In this document: one piece after another, positions 44,737-53,119 of the stretch
Numbering within the stretch: the first letter of the stretch is position 1
Layout: every line of letters begins with the position of its first letter
NCBI RefSeq assembly: GCF_019970045.1
Contig: NZ_JAHXYI010000001.1
Location: forward strand, 124,001 to 188,000
Source of the DNA: Chryseobacterium sp. GVT01B
GTDB taxonomy: Bacteria > Bacteroidota > Bacteroidia > Flavobacteriales > Weeksellaceae
Direction: 5' to 3'
Length of the DNA stretch: 64,000 nt
The notes under the pieces: model-generated
What the model saw: only the letters and a program-made list of their open reading frames with translations
What the model was told of the DNA's origin: nothing
Database searches by the model: none
Made by a program: the position numbers and the translations under genes

Positions 44737-46983
44737 ATGAAAACTCAAAGACAAAACATACTGTTTCTTATCTTCCTGATGGCTTCCATAATGGGGTATT
44801 CACAGGTGAAGATTTCAGGAAAAGTTTCCTTTAAAAACAAAGGAGTGAGTGAAGTAAACGTTACTCTGAAAGACACCTATGACGGAACAACCACAGATGC
44901 CCAGGGTAATTTTTCTTTTGAAACTTCAGAAAAAGGAGCACATACCATAACGTTTACCCATCCGAAATATGAGAATGTAGAAAGAACAGTTTCTATTGAA
45001 AATCAGGAAATTTCTTTGAATGTCGATCTTAAAGAACAGATCAGCGAGATTGATGCAGTAGTAGTTTCTGCGGGATCTATTGAAGCAAGCGATAAGAAAA
45101 GAGCAACAGCGCTGCTTTCTCCAATTGATATTTATACCACAGCAGGTGCAGACGGGCAGATTTCTTCGGCTTTAACGTATCTTCCGGGTGTACAGAAAGT
45201 AGGTGGAACTGAAGGTCTTTTTATCAGAGGGGGAACAGGTACGGAATCTAAAATTTTTATGGACGGAAGTCTTATCAACAATTATTTTTCTAATTCTGTT
45301 CCGGGAATTGCAGGAAGAGATCAGTTCAATACCTCTCTTTTCAAAGGGAATATATTTTCAAGCGGTGGATACTCTGCATTGTACGGACAGGCTCTCTCAG
45401 GAGCTTTGATGCTGGAAAGTGTTGATCTTCCGGATGAGAGTTCTTACAGTTTAGGAATTTCTCCTATTTTTCTGAGTGCCGGATTTCAGAAGCTGGGAGA
45501 TAATAAAAACTATTCTTATGGAGCTACAGCAGGATATTCTCTTTTAACGTTGATGCAGAAAACCTTTAATTTTAATACAGACTTTGTTGAAGCACCACAG
45601 GGACTTAACGGAGATCTGAATTTCAGATTTAAAACAAAATCAGGTGGCTTTTTCAAATACTATGGGATGTTCAACTCCAATAAAATGGGGGTTAGGTCAG
45701 AAAGCCTTGAGCCCGGATATGATTTCAGCCTGGTAAAGCTTAACGGAAAAAATACATTTCATAACCTCTCTTTTAAGCAGAAATTTGGAAAGTATCTTTT
45801 GAATGTTGGAGGGTCTTATTCTTACAACAGATCCGATCTTCATTTTTCCACAGAAACCAATGATATTGAATCCAACAGAAACCAGCTTTTGACAGACGGA
45901 AATTACTTGAACTTCAAAGCCGTTCTTGAAAGAAAGATTAACAGAATCAGTGCCCTGAGAGGAGGATTTGAGTTGAATAATACGGATGAAAATCTGAATT
46001 TTGAAGCAGTACAGAAACATTATAAGGATTTGATATCTTCAGTTTTTATTGAAACAGATCTGGGATTCAGCAATGCATTATCAGCGAAAATAGGAGTAAG
46101 AGCAGAGCATTCTTCTTTTTTAGGAAAGAATAATATTGCCCCTCGTTTTGCGATTGCCTATCGTCTGGCAAAAGACTGGACTACTTCCTTAGCTTATGGT
46201 CTCTTTTATCAGAATCCGGAGAGTAAATATATCAATGGTCCTGCAGACCTTGGTTTCCAACAGTCCCAGCATTATATTTTTCAGGTTCAGAGAGCTTCAG
46301 AAGGAAGAACGTTACGCTTTGAAGCATTTTATAAAAAATATGACCAGCTGATTAAAACATTTAATATTAATCAGGATAAAGAGCAAAATCAGCAGACTCA
46401 GGCTGCTTTAAACAACAATGGATACGGATACGCAAAAGGAGTGGAGTTTTTCTGGAGAGACAATAAAAAAACATTTGAAAATATTGATTACTGGATCAGC
46501 TACTCCTACCTGGATTCCAAAAGAGATTTTCTTAATTATCCTGTCAGTCTGCAGCCAGGTTTTGCTGCTGAACATACCCTTTCTGCAGTCGCAAAAAGAT
46601 TTATTCCGGAATGGAAGCTTGGGGTAAACTTATCATATACCTATGCAAAAGGACGTCCTTATTATGACATTGCCTCTACGTTTGAGAATGAGAAAGCAGT
46701 GAATTATACAAGAAATGAAGGAAGATTAAAAGATTATAACGCTTTGAATTTCAGTATTAATTATCTGCCCAATATTGGTAAAAAAGATGCGAAAGCTTTT
46801 CCGGTGTTCGTATTAAGTGTCAGCAATATTTTAGGATCAAAGAATGTATACGGCTACAACTTCTCTGCGGACGGATCCAGAAGTTCTGCTGTAGTGCCGC
46901 CAGTCAATACTTTTGTGTTCATTGGAGCATTTATAAGCTTCGGAGTTGATAAAACGGATGATGCAATCAATAATAATTTATAA
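44737..46983 (+). CDS. TonB-dependent outer-membrane receptor with carboxypeptidase-regulatory-like N-domain
   Basis: A 748-aa receptor. A signal peptide (about 1-25, ending GYSQ) precedes a carboxypeptidase-regulatory-like beta domain (about 26-105, VSFKNKGVSEVNVTLKD). The plug domain (about 115-240) contains YLPGVQKVGGTEGLFIRGG, and the 22-strand barrel fills the rest. Length is small for a SusC but normal for siderophore- or small-ligand-type receptors. I chose ATG 44737, because an ATG-less extension to 44716 would lie on the promoter. No SusD partner is present. The following gene encodes a periplasmic protein. The ligand is unknown. Confidence 0.88.
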   Translation: MKTQRQNILFLIFLMASIMGYSQVKISGKVSFKNKGVSEVNVTLKDTYDGTTTDAQGNFSFETSEKGAHTITFTHPKYENVERTVSIENQEISLNVDLKEQISEIDAVVVSAGSIEASDKKRATALLSPIDIYTTAGADGQISSALTYLPGVQKVGGTEGLFIRGGTGTESKIFMDGSLINNYFSNSVPGIAGRDQFNTSLFKGNIFSSGGYSALYGQALSGALMLESVDLPDESSYSLGISPIFLSAGFQKLGDNKNYSYGATAGYSLLTLMQKTFNFNTDFVEAPQGLNGDLNFRFKTKSGGFFKYYGMFNSNKMGVRSESLEPGYDFSLVKLNGKNTFHNLSFKQKFGKYLLNVGGSYSYNRSDLHFSTETNDIESNRNQLLTDGNYLNFKAVLERKINRISALRGGFELNNTDENLNFEAVQKHYKDLISSVFIETDLGFSNALSAKIGVRAEHSSFLGKNNIAPRFAIAYRLAKDWTTSLAYGLFYQNPESKYINGPADLGFQQSQHYIFQVQRASEGRTLRFEAFYKKYDQLIKTFNINQDKEQNQQTQAALNNNGYGYAKGVEFFWRDNKKTFENIDYWISYSYLDSKRDFLNYPVSLQPGFAAEHTLSAVAKRFIPEWKLGVNLSYTYAKGRPYYDIASTFENEKAVNYTRNEGRLKDYNALNFSINYLPNIGKKDAKAFPVFVLSVSNILGSKNVYGYNFSADGSRSSAVVPPVNTFVFIGAFISFGVDKTDDAINNNL

Positions 46984-47034
46984 AAAAACATATCTTAGAA
47001 CAAACAAATAGACTAACTTTTAAAATTTGATATC

Positions 47035-47694
47035 ATGAAAAAATACCTTTTAAGCTTTGCTTTAGCTTTTATGAGTTTAACAGCTTTTGCACAGGCGGAT
47101 TACGACAAAATAATGACTGAAAAAATCGGAAGAATAGAAGTCTGCAAAACATCGGAAGATTTCCAGACCCTGGCCAATGATTTCCAGAGAATAGGAAGCA
47201 AGGAAAGCACAAAATGGCTTCCGGCATATTATGCGGCATTTTCTTATATCCAGAAAGGAAGAACCTTGATGAGAGATGGAAAAATGCAGGAACTGGATGC
47301 TATTGCAGATCAGGCTGAGAAACAACTTTCAATGGCACAGAATCTTGCCGGAGCAGACAATGCAGAAATTCACTTGTTGAGAAAAATGTCTTACTCCCTG
47401 AGAATGATGGTAAATCCGGCACAGCGATATATGACAGACGGTGCCAGAGCTGCCGAAGAACTTAATACTGCAGAAAAATTAGAGCCGGCAAATCCAAGAA
47501 TTGCCCTTATCAAAGCAGAAGATGTTTATTTTACTCCAGAGCAGTATGGAGGAAGTAAAACCAAAGGATTGGAAATGTTTAAAGACGCACAGGCAAAATT
47601 TAAGACCTACAAACCTAAAACAGCTTTAGATCCTAACTGGGGAAGAGGTGAAGCCGATTATTTCCTAAGTCTTCCGGCAGAAAAAGCGAAATAG
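47035..47694 (+). CDS. Periplasmic helical (TPR-like) protein, partner of the TonB receptor
   Basis: A 219-aa exported protein: signal peptide MKKYLLSFALAFMSLTAFAQ, then helical hairpins around residues 55-180 (PAYYAAFSYIQKGRTL, AEIHLLRKMSYSLRMM, RIALIKAEDVYFTPEQYGG) that look like degenerate TPR units. No catalytic motif. It follows the TonB receptor by 51 bp and ends at a hairpin, so the two form an operon and share the LytTR-type control site. It may help handle the receptor's ligand in the periplasm; that is inferred from position only. Confidence 0.7.
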   Translation: MKKYLLSFALAFMSLTAFAQADYDKIMTEKIGRIEVCKTSEDFQTLANDFQRIGSKESTKWLPAYYAAFSYIQKGRTLMRDGKMQELDAIADQAEKQLSMAQNLAGADNAEIHLLRKMSYSLRMMVNPAQRYMTDGARAAEELNTAEKLEPANPRIALIKAEDVYFTPEQYGGSKTKGLEMFKDAQAKFKTYKPKTALDPNWGRGEADYFLSLPAEKAK

Positions 47695-47721
47695 GGCTTT
47701 TCTCTACTTTACAAATAAATG

Positions 47722-47746
47722 AACCTTCATTCGTGAAGGTTTTTTT
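47722..47746 (+). terminator. Terminator after the TonB receptor operon
   Basis: AACCTTCA pairs with TGAAGGTT around a TTCG tetraloop, followed by a run of T. The loop UUCG is unusually stable in RNA. Confidence 0.92.
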
Positions 47747-47751
47747 ATACC

Positions 47752-47780
47752 ATTCAGGGAAGAAAATCAGCCCTTCGGTA
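47752..47780 (+). promoter_or_regulatory. LytTR-type direct repeat upstream of the LytS-2TM kinase (site 2)
   Basis: ATTCAGGG at 47752-47759 and CTTCGGTA at 47773-47780, again 21 bp apart. A TAATTTTG element follows after 31 bp. The first half-site is the weaker one. Confidence 0.7.
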
Positions 47781-47811
47781 AGAATAAATTTTTGATAACT
47801 TTAATAAAAAC

Positions 47812-47819
47812 TAATTTTG
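47812..47819 (+). promoter_or_regulatory. Promoter -7 element of the LytS-2TM kinase gene
   Basis: TAATTTTG fits TAnnTTTG. It is followed by AGTCAAGAAAACA, nearly identical to the leader of site 3. Confidence 0.65.
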
Positions 47820-47836
47820 AGTCAAGAAAACAGATC

Positions 47837-49150
47837 ATGAAACGTAAATACTTTACAATATTACTTTGGACGTCGTTAGGAACCACTTTGTTTTTCTTTT
47901 TGTTTTTTAATAATGAAAAGACTCTGAATACATTTCTGATCACACTGCTTCTTTCAACGATGTATTCTTTTGTACTGGGATTTGGAAACGGATTTATCAA
48001 TGAATTCCTCAACAGAAAATTTCCCTGGTCCGAAGCCACCCGCACGAGAGCCGTATTAAGCATCATTTCCATTATTATCGGAAACTTTATTCTGGTCTAT
48101 TTCTGTAATTACATGAACTATGTTGTGATTCAGAAAACAGCTACCATACAAGAATTTTTCTCTGCAAAATATGGCGTAACCAATTGGTTCATGATCAATA
48201 TTGCTCTTCTAATCTCAGCCTTCCTTCATGCAAAAAGCTTTATGGAAGAGCTGAAAAAGACTTCCAGAAAAGAAGTGGTAGAGCAAAAGCTTATCGCAAA
48301 ATCAGCAAATGCCCAGTTTGAAAGTTTGAAGAATCAGCTGGACCCTCATTTCCTTTTCAACTCTCTGAATGTTTTAAGCTCACTGATCGATGAAAACCCT
48401 CGTCAGGCTCAGAAGTTTACCGCTTCAATGTCAAAGATTTACCGGTATGTACTTGAACAGAAAGATAAAGAGCTGGTAACGGTGGAAGATGAAATAGAAT
48501 TTGCCAGAACATACTGTGACCTTTTGAAAACAAGGTTTGAAGACAGTGTAGATTTTACTTTTGATGTTGCCCAGGAAGATTACCAGAAATATGTTGTTCC
48601 GCTGTCTTTACAGCTGCTGTTGGAAAACTGTATCAAACATAATTTTGCTACTTCATCAAAACCTTTGGTTATAAGAATTTTTTCTGCCGGAAATATACTT
48701 TGTATTGAAAATAACTTACAGGTAAGAGAACAGATCAAAGAAAGTTCAGGAATTGGTCTGGCGAATATTGTACAGCGTTATTCTCTGCTTACAGACCGAA
48801 ATGTATTCATAGAAAAATCGGAGGATCATTTTAAAGTAAAACTTCCGATGCTTTTGAATAAACCACAAATTTCCAGTGTGAAACCTGAAGATGATTCTGC
48901 CGCTTACAAACGTGCGCAAAAGAGAGTAAAAGAAATGAAAAGCTTTTATATGAATCTGATTTCTTACTGTACTGTCTGCTCCTTTTTAATCTTTATCAAT
49001 CTTTACACCAGCAGCAGAAATCAATGGTTTTGGTTTCCGGTATTGGGGTGGGGAATTGGGGTCGCATCCCATGCCTTTCAGGTGTTTGGAGTAGGAGAAT
49101 CATGGCAGGAAAAGAAGATTCGTGAAATTATGAACAAACAAAAAAAATAA
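47837..49150 (+). CDS. LytS-type histidine kinase fused to a C-terminal 2TM domain
   Basis: A 437-aa membrane kinase. Four hydrophobic segments (about 7-24, 33-50, 75-96 and 118-132) are followed by a LytS-type kinase core: QLDPHFLFNSLN with the phosphoacceptor His171, LLLENCIKHN (about 261-270) and GIGLANIVQRY. The last 80 residues (about 356-437) are a 2TM domain whose two helices and ESWQEKKIREIM tail nearly repeat the free 2TM protein at 50211. ATG 47837 is chosen, since an upstream ATG at 47792 lies inside the promoter. It is followed by a free 2TM gene 4 bp later, and a LytTR regulator lies at the end of the locus. Confidence 0.85.
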   Translation: MKRKYFTILLWTSLGTTLFFFLFFNNEKTLNTFLITLLLSTMYSFVLGFGNGFINEFLNRKFPWSEATRTRAVLSIISIIIGNFILVYFCNYMNYVVIQKTATIQEFFSAKYGVTNWFMINIALLISAFLHAKSFMEELKKTSRKEVVEQKLIAKSANAQFESLKNQLDPHFLFNSLNVLSSLIDENPRQAQKFTASMSKIYRYVLEQKDKELVTVEDEIEFARTYCDLLKTRFEDSVDFTFDVAQEDYQKYVVPLSLQLLLENCIKHNFATSSKPLVIRIFSAGNILCIENNLQVREQIKESSGIGLANIVQRYSLLTDRNVFIEKSEDHFKVKLPMLLNKPQISSVKPEDDSAAYKRAQKRVKEMKSFYMNLISYCTVCSFLIFINLYTSSRNQWFWFPVLGWGIGVASHAFQVFGVGESWQEKKIREIMNKQKK

Positions 49151-49154
49151 AGCG

Positions 49155-49460
49155 ATGGAAAGATTTGACGAAAATGATATTGAATATCAACGTGCCAGAA
49201 GGCAGGTAGAAAGGTTACGAGGTTTTTACGGACATTTATTCGCTTATATCGCAGTGAATGCCATGATCGTGGTCTATAATTGTATGAACCTTAAACCTGG
49301 TGAAAGTTATTTTCAGTTTAAAAACTTTTTTACAGCCACTTTCTGGGGAATAGGACTTGTAGCACACGCTTTTACGGTTTTTCTTCCTCGTGTTAATTTT
49401 ATCAGGAAATGGGAAGATAATAAGATTAAGGAACTGATGGATAAACATAAAGATCAGTAA
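49155..49460 (+). CDS. 2TM-domain membrane protein (copy A)
   Basis: A 101-aa protein: a charged N-terminal helix (YQRARRQVERLRGFYGHL), a first membrane helix (about 30-44), a short outer loop and a second helix (about 65-80), then the basic-acidic tail IRKWEDNKIKELMDKHK. This is the 2TM family, known for association with sensor kinases. It starts 4 bp after the kinase, so it is co-translated. Function as a small partner or modulator of the kinase is inferred from the fused copy in the neighbouring protein. Confidence 0.85.
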   Translation: MERFDENDIEYQRARRQVERLRGFYGHLFAYIAVNAMIVVYNCMNLKPGESYFQFKNFFTATFWGIGLVAHAFTVFLPRVNFIRKWEDNKIKELMDKHKDQ

Positions 49461-49515
49461 AAAAATTACTTTTTTCTTTTTGGCCAACATTTTTAACTTT
49501 AAAAACTGATTACAA

Positions 49516-50085
49516 ATGAACACTTTATCAACTTTGTTCTACATTTCAATGGGAGCCTGGTTTGTCACTGAATTTCTTTACAAAAACATGCTAAAATCTG
49601 GTAAAGAAGATCAAAAGAACAAAGACAAATCAACTTTGAATATTCTGTGGCTTGCCATTCCTTTTTCTATCATGAGTTCGATATTCATCTCTTATAACAC
49701 TCATTTTACGATTGTTGGCGGAAACTGGATTCTTTATCTTGGGGAATTCCTTATTCTTACCGGAATTATTTTCAGATATATTATCATCAGATCTCTGGGA
49801 AAATACTTTACGGTAGATGTTACTATCAGACAGGATCATAAAATCAAAAAAGAGGGGTTTTATAAATACCTGAGACATCCTTCTTATGCCTTTTCTCTGC
49901 TGACCTCTCTTGGGTTGGGTTTGTATCTCAATAACTGGCTGTCTTTAATCTTTGCTTTTGTACCACCGTTTCTGGCTTTTGCCTACAGGATTAAGATTGA
50001 AGAGCAGGCTTTGGTAGAACAGTTCGGTGATGAGTATCTTGAATACAGAAAAAGTACAAAGAAACTGATCCCGTTTATCTATTAA
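49516..50085 (+). CDS. Isoprenylcysteine-carboxyl-methyltransferase-like membrane protein
   Basis: A 189-aa protein with about five membrane segments and the family's catalytic sequence: KKEGFYKYLRHPSYAFSLL (RHPxY, about 115-133) and near the end EEQALVEQFGDEYLEYRKSTK (about 162-182). These match the ICMT/PEMT type of membrane methyltransferases that use SAM. The bacterial substrates are mostly unknown. It follows 2TM copy A after 55 bp and precedes the second promoter of the locus by 125 bp. Its presence inside a kinase operon is odd. Confidence 0.82.
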   Translation: MNTLSTLFYISMGAWFVTEFLYKNMLKSGKEDQKNKDKSTLNILWLAIPFSIMSSIFISYNTHFTIVGGNWILYLGEFLILTGIIFRYIIIRSLGKYFTVDVTIRQDHKIKKEGFYKYLRHPSYAFSLLTSLGLGLYLNNWLSLIFAFVPPFLAFAYRIKIEEQALVEQFGDEYLEYRKSTKKLIPFIY

Positions 50086-50100
50086 TTAACTGTTTTTACG

Positions 50101-50129
50101 ATTCGGATAGCATAATCTACCATTCGGTA
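50101..50129 (+). promoter_or_regulatory. LytTR-type direct repeat upstream of 2TM copy B (site 3)
   Basis: ATTCGGAT at 50101-50108 and ATTCGGTA at 50122-50129, 21 bp apart. A TACCTTTG element follows after 32 bp. This is the best-conserved pair of the three. Confidence 0.75.
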
Positions 50130-50161
50130 ATATAAAATTGATTTGAGCCCTTTTCCTGAGC

Positions 50162-50169
50162 TACCTTTG
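50162..50169 (+). promoter_or_regulatory. Promoter -7 element of 2TM copy B
   Basis: TACCTTTG fits TAnnTTTG and is followed by ACTCAAGAAAAAACA, similar to the leaders of the TonB receptor and the kinase genes. Confidence 0.65.
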
Positions 50170-50210
50170 ACTCAAGAAAAAACAAATTAACCTTTTAAAA
50201 ATAAAATATT

Positions 50211-50507
50211 ATGGAAATTTTACCAAATAAAGAGACGATTGCTTACAGAAAAGCATCAAGAAGAGTAAAGGAATTAAAAGAGTTTTATGGAAATCTTACT
50301 TCTTACTGTATTGTTATTCCATTTCTGGCAATACTGAACCTACTGACTGCTCCGGGATACTTATGGTTTTTATGGCCGGCGCTGGGCTGGGGAATAGGAA
50401 TTGCGTTTCATGCAATAAATGTATTCGGAATTGGAAAAAGCTGGGAAGAAAAAAAGATAAAAGAGTTGATGGAGAAAGAGGAAAAAAGTAAAATAAAAAC
50501 ATTCTAA
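50211..50507 (+). CDS. 2TM-domain membrane protein (copy B)
   Basis: A 98-aa 2TM protein, the one most like the kinase's C-terminal domain: AYRKASRRVKELKEFYGNL, first helix about 30-45, then WPALGWGIGIAFHAINVFGIG and SWEEKKIKELMEKEEK. The GWGIG and WEEKKIKE blocks are shared with the kinase (GWGIG, WQEKKIRE). It is the first gene after control site 3, and 2TM copy C and the response regulator follow. Probably it interacts with the kinase or forms mixed membrane assemblies; this is inferred. Confidence 0.85.
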   Translation: MEILPNKETIAYRKASRRVKELKEFYGNLTSYCIVIPFLAILNLLTAPGYLWFLWPALGWGIGIAFHAINVFGIGKSWEEKKIKELMEKEEKSKIKTF

Positions 50508-50538
50508 CATTAATCATAACTAAAAAACTTACACGATC

Positions 50539-50814
50539 ATGGATTACGAAACTGCAAGCACAAGAACGAACAGCATCAGAAAATTCTATAAAAGCATTTT
50601 TATATTTGCCATCTTTGCTGTTCTCATCATTCCGGATGATATTTTTGGCGAAAAGATGATTAATTTTCGATTATTTGACAGATATACCATCCTTGGGATC
50701 TGGGGATTTATTATCCTTGTTAAAGCTGTAAAACTGTTTCTTTTTGATTCCGAATGGGAAAGAAATATGATTGAAAAAGAGCTTGAAAAAGAGAAAAAGC
50801 CGATAAAATATTAA
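50539..50814 (+). CDS. 2TM-domain membrane protein (copy C, divergent)
   Basis: A 91-aa two-helix protein: an N-terminal charged segment (YETASTRTNSIRKFYKSI), helix about 20-38, a polar loop and a second helix (about 52-68) with the tail SEWERNMIEKELEKEKK. It keeps the SxWExxxIxKEL ending of the family but differs in the loop. Co-directional with copy B (31 bp) and the LytTR gene (59 bp). Confidence 0.8.
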   Translation: MDYETASTRTNSIRKFYKSIFIFAIFAVLIIPDDIFGEKMINFRLFDRYTILGIWGFIILVKAVKLFLFDSEWERNMIEKELEKEKKPIKY

Positions 50815-50873
50815 AATATGCCCGCTTTTATCTAACTTTATTTCCTAAAATCTATAACCAAAATTAAAACTCA

Positions 50874-51617
50874 ATGATCAAAACTGTCATTATAGAAGAT
50901 GAAAAACCTGCTTCAAGGAAATTGGAACGTATGCTGAATAATTTCCCTGAAATTGAGATCGTTGCGAAAATAGAATCAGTAGAAGAAGGAGTAGCCTGGT
51001 TTTCTGAAAATGAACATCCGCAACTGATATTTTCTGATATTGTTTTAGGTGACGGATTGTCTTTCGACATCTTTGAAAAAATTCCGACAAAAGGGTTCAT
51101 CATCTATACCACAGCTTTTGATCAGTATACCCTGAAAGCTTTTAAGCTGAACAGCATCGATTATCTTTTAAAACCTATTCTTGATGAAGATCTGGAAGGA
51201 GCGGTAGAGAAGTTTAAATCTTTTATTCCTGCCAACAATACGGATGGCTCTCAGGATATTAAACAGCTGATCAGAAAAGAGAAATCTACGCTGTCCAGAG
51301 TTCTGGTAAAAATCGGGTATAACCTGAAAATTATCCAGACTCAGGAAATAAGCTGCTTTTTCAGCGAGAATAAAATCGTTTATCTTCAGACGGAAGACCG
51401 CACCTATCCATCAGATTTTACGCTTGATGAGCTGGAAGATGTTCTGGATGAGAAAAAGTTTTTCCGGGTAAACAGACAGTTTATTGTCAGTTCGGATTAT
51501 ATTAAAAACATCCATACATCACCTTACTATAAAGTGGATATGGAGTTTCAGCCTGAAGAAGAAATTACCGTAAGCAGAGACCGTGTCAAAGATTTCAAAG
51601 ACTGGTTGGTCAGTTAA
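50874..51617 (+). CDS. LytTR-family response regulator
   Basis: A 247-aa regulator: receiver domain (about 1-120) with the phosphoacceptor Asp55 in LIFSDIVLGDG, an acidic pair near the start (IIEDEK), the switch residue T79/T80 region and Lys100 in LLKPI. The C-terminal LytTR DNA-binding domain (about 145-247) contains LDEKKFFRVNRQFIVSSDYI, the family hallmark. LytTR proteins bind imperfect direct repeats spaced about two helical turns apart. Three such repeats of 21-bp period lie at promoters in this locus, so it is the natural candidate to bind them. It is the last gene of the locus. Confidence 0.92.
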   Translation: MIKTVIIEDEKPASRKLERMLNNFPEIEIVAKIESVEEGVAWFSENEHPQLIFSDIVLGDGLSFDIFEKIPTKGFIIYTTAFDQYTLKAFKLNSIDYLLKPILDEDLEGAVEKFKSFIPANNTDGSQDIKQLIRKEKSTLSRVLVKIGYNLKIIQTQEISCFFSENKIVYLQTEDRTYPSDFTLDELEDVLDEKKFFRVNRQFIVSSDYIKNIHTSPYYKVDMEFQPEEEITVSRDRVKDFKDWLVS

Positions 51618-51693
51618 TAAATAAGGAAGGATTTTGACTTACTCATCATACAAAAACAAACACCATGGATCTTATATTATTAATTTTTAAACT

Positions 51694-51727
51694 ATTCCTT
51701 TCTCTTTTCTATACCTGAAAAAGGAAT
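51694..51727. terminator. Weak hairpin between the LytTR gene and the convergent hydrolase gene
   Basis: ATTCCTTT at 51694-51701 pairs with AAAGGAAT at 51720-51727. The loop is 18 nt and there is no clear T-tract, so it is only a possible terminator. Confidence 0.35.
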
Positions 51728-51729
51728 AA

Positions 51730-52956
51730 TCAGGAGTTATAAAAGTTGCTGGCAGATTGTACAAACTGGTGAAAAGCTTCCGTAACTTCTTTCTTGTGCT
51801 TGTGGGCAAGAGGAAACGGAACCATATGGGAATATTCATACGGGAAATCTTTAATTTCTACATCTACATTGATATTCCTGTAGCCACCGCGTAAAGTATT
51901 CAACGCTTCCATTGGAGGGGCAACACTGTCTTTTTCTAATACATACGCTTTTATCTGGGACTGAATTTCATGAATTCTTTCTTCCCTTTCTTTTTGAAAA
52001 TAATTGTAGCGGAGCATTTTTTTGAACCAGCTTTCCTGTGGATGAAGATCTTCATTCTGATAATGTTTCAGACGGGTATCTGATTTAAAATCAGAACTCA
52101 AAAGTTCTGTGAAAACGGACTGCATTTTAATAGTGGCCTGGGTGTCCATGATGTATTTGGAGATTGGAAACATACGGTCGATAGTCATCCCACCACAAAA
52201 ACAGAAAACTTTAGACCGGGTAAAGTAATGGTTGGGATCTGCCATTTTAATGATCATTGAAAGAAAAGCCCCAATAGAGTAGCCAAATAAATCCAGATCT
52301 GCTTCCGGAGAAATCCCTTTTATTTTATTGTTTTTAATGTCTTTTACCACTTCAGTAATGTCAGAATAAGTCTGCAGTCCGGACCAGAATATCCTTTGAG
52401 GGTGGGCTTCCAGTCTTGAGCTGATGGCAGCATTCACATAGGAGAAATTCATGTTTTCCGGATATTTTTTCTTTCTGAAACGAACCACTTCCATCATGTG
52501 ATGCCGGTCACTCCAGATAGGTTCTGCACGATCCATATGAAAGGCAATAGGAAACAGAATAACAGCTTTCTGTGTTCTTTGGGCGAGTTCATATGCCCAA
52601 GGCAGATATTTGTCCCATTTCTTTTCGTTCAGGCCATGAAAGAAAAAGATGCATCCTTTGGCTGTTTCTATATCTGCACTCTTTAGAATATAATAGGTAA
52701 ACCTGTTATTGCATTCAATATCAAAATCCTTGATGTCTACAGCGGGCTGGCCATAAAAAAGATGCCCATTTTCATTGATTTCCAGTGATTGCTGATGTTT
52801 GCTGCAATGTTGATGTTCCGAACCATAAAGAAGATCAGAAACCTTCGATTCAAAAGGAAGAGATTCAATGGTTACATTCAATTCCTTGATTTCAACCCTG
52901 TCTTTTCCGGAATCAAAGTGACTTTTCAAAACTTCATACAATTCATAATATTCCAT
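51730..52956 (-). CDS. Alpha/beta-hydrolase-like protein (DUF6051-like)
   Basis: A 408-aa protein without signal peptide. An alpha/beta-hydrolase fold is suggested by GCIFFFHGLNEKKWDKYLPWA (an HG oxyanion region, about 103-123) and the nucleophile elbow FGYSIGAF (GxSxG, about 228-235). A catalytic Asp and His would follow; possible candidates are the Asp and His in DFPYEYSHMVPF near the C-terminus. The substrate is unknown. The N-terminal 90 residues are non-hydrolase. It is alone and convergent with the LytTR gene. The DUF6051 assignment is from memory of the family and less sure than the fold. Confidence 0.65.
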   Translation of the reverse strand: MEYYELYEVLKSHFDSGKDRVEIKELNVTIESLPFESKVSDLLYGSEHQHCSKHQQSLEINENGHLFYGQPAVDIKDFDIECNNRFTYYILKSADIETAKGCIFFFHGLNEKKWDKYLPWAYELAQRTQKAVILFPIAFHMDRAEPIWSDRHHMMEVVRFRKKKYPENMNFSYVNAAISSRLEAHPQRIFWSGLQTYSDITEVVKDIKNNKIKGISPEADLDLFGYSIGAFLSMIIKMADPNHYFTRSKVFCFCGGMTIDRMFPISKYIMDTQATIKMQSVFTELLSSDFKSDTRLKHYQNEDLHPQESWFKKMLRYNYFQKEREERIHEIQSQIKAYVLEKDSVAPPMEALNTLRGGYRNINVDVEIKDFPYEYSHMVPFPLAHKHKKEVTEAFHQFVQSASNFYNS

Positions 52957-53119
52957 AGCAAGACAATTGAAGGGTTTATATTTATAACTATCAATTTAGA
53001 AAATTATTACTGTAATGTATTGATTTTTAATAGTTAAATGTATTCTAAGCATAGGAGAAAAGGTAAACCCCGGAATATAATTGTTCCAGGGCATCAGATA
53101 TAGAAATTGATAAGGATGT

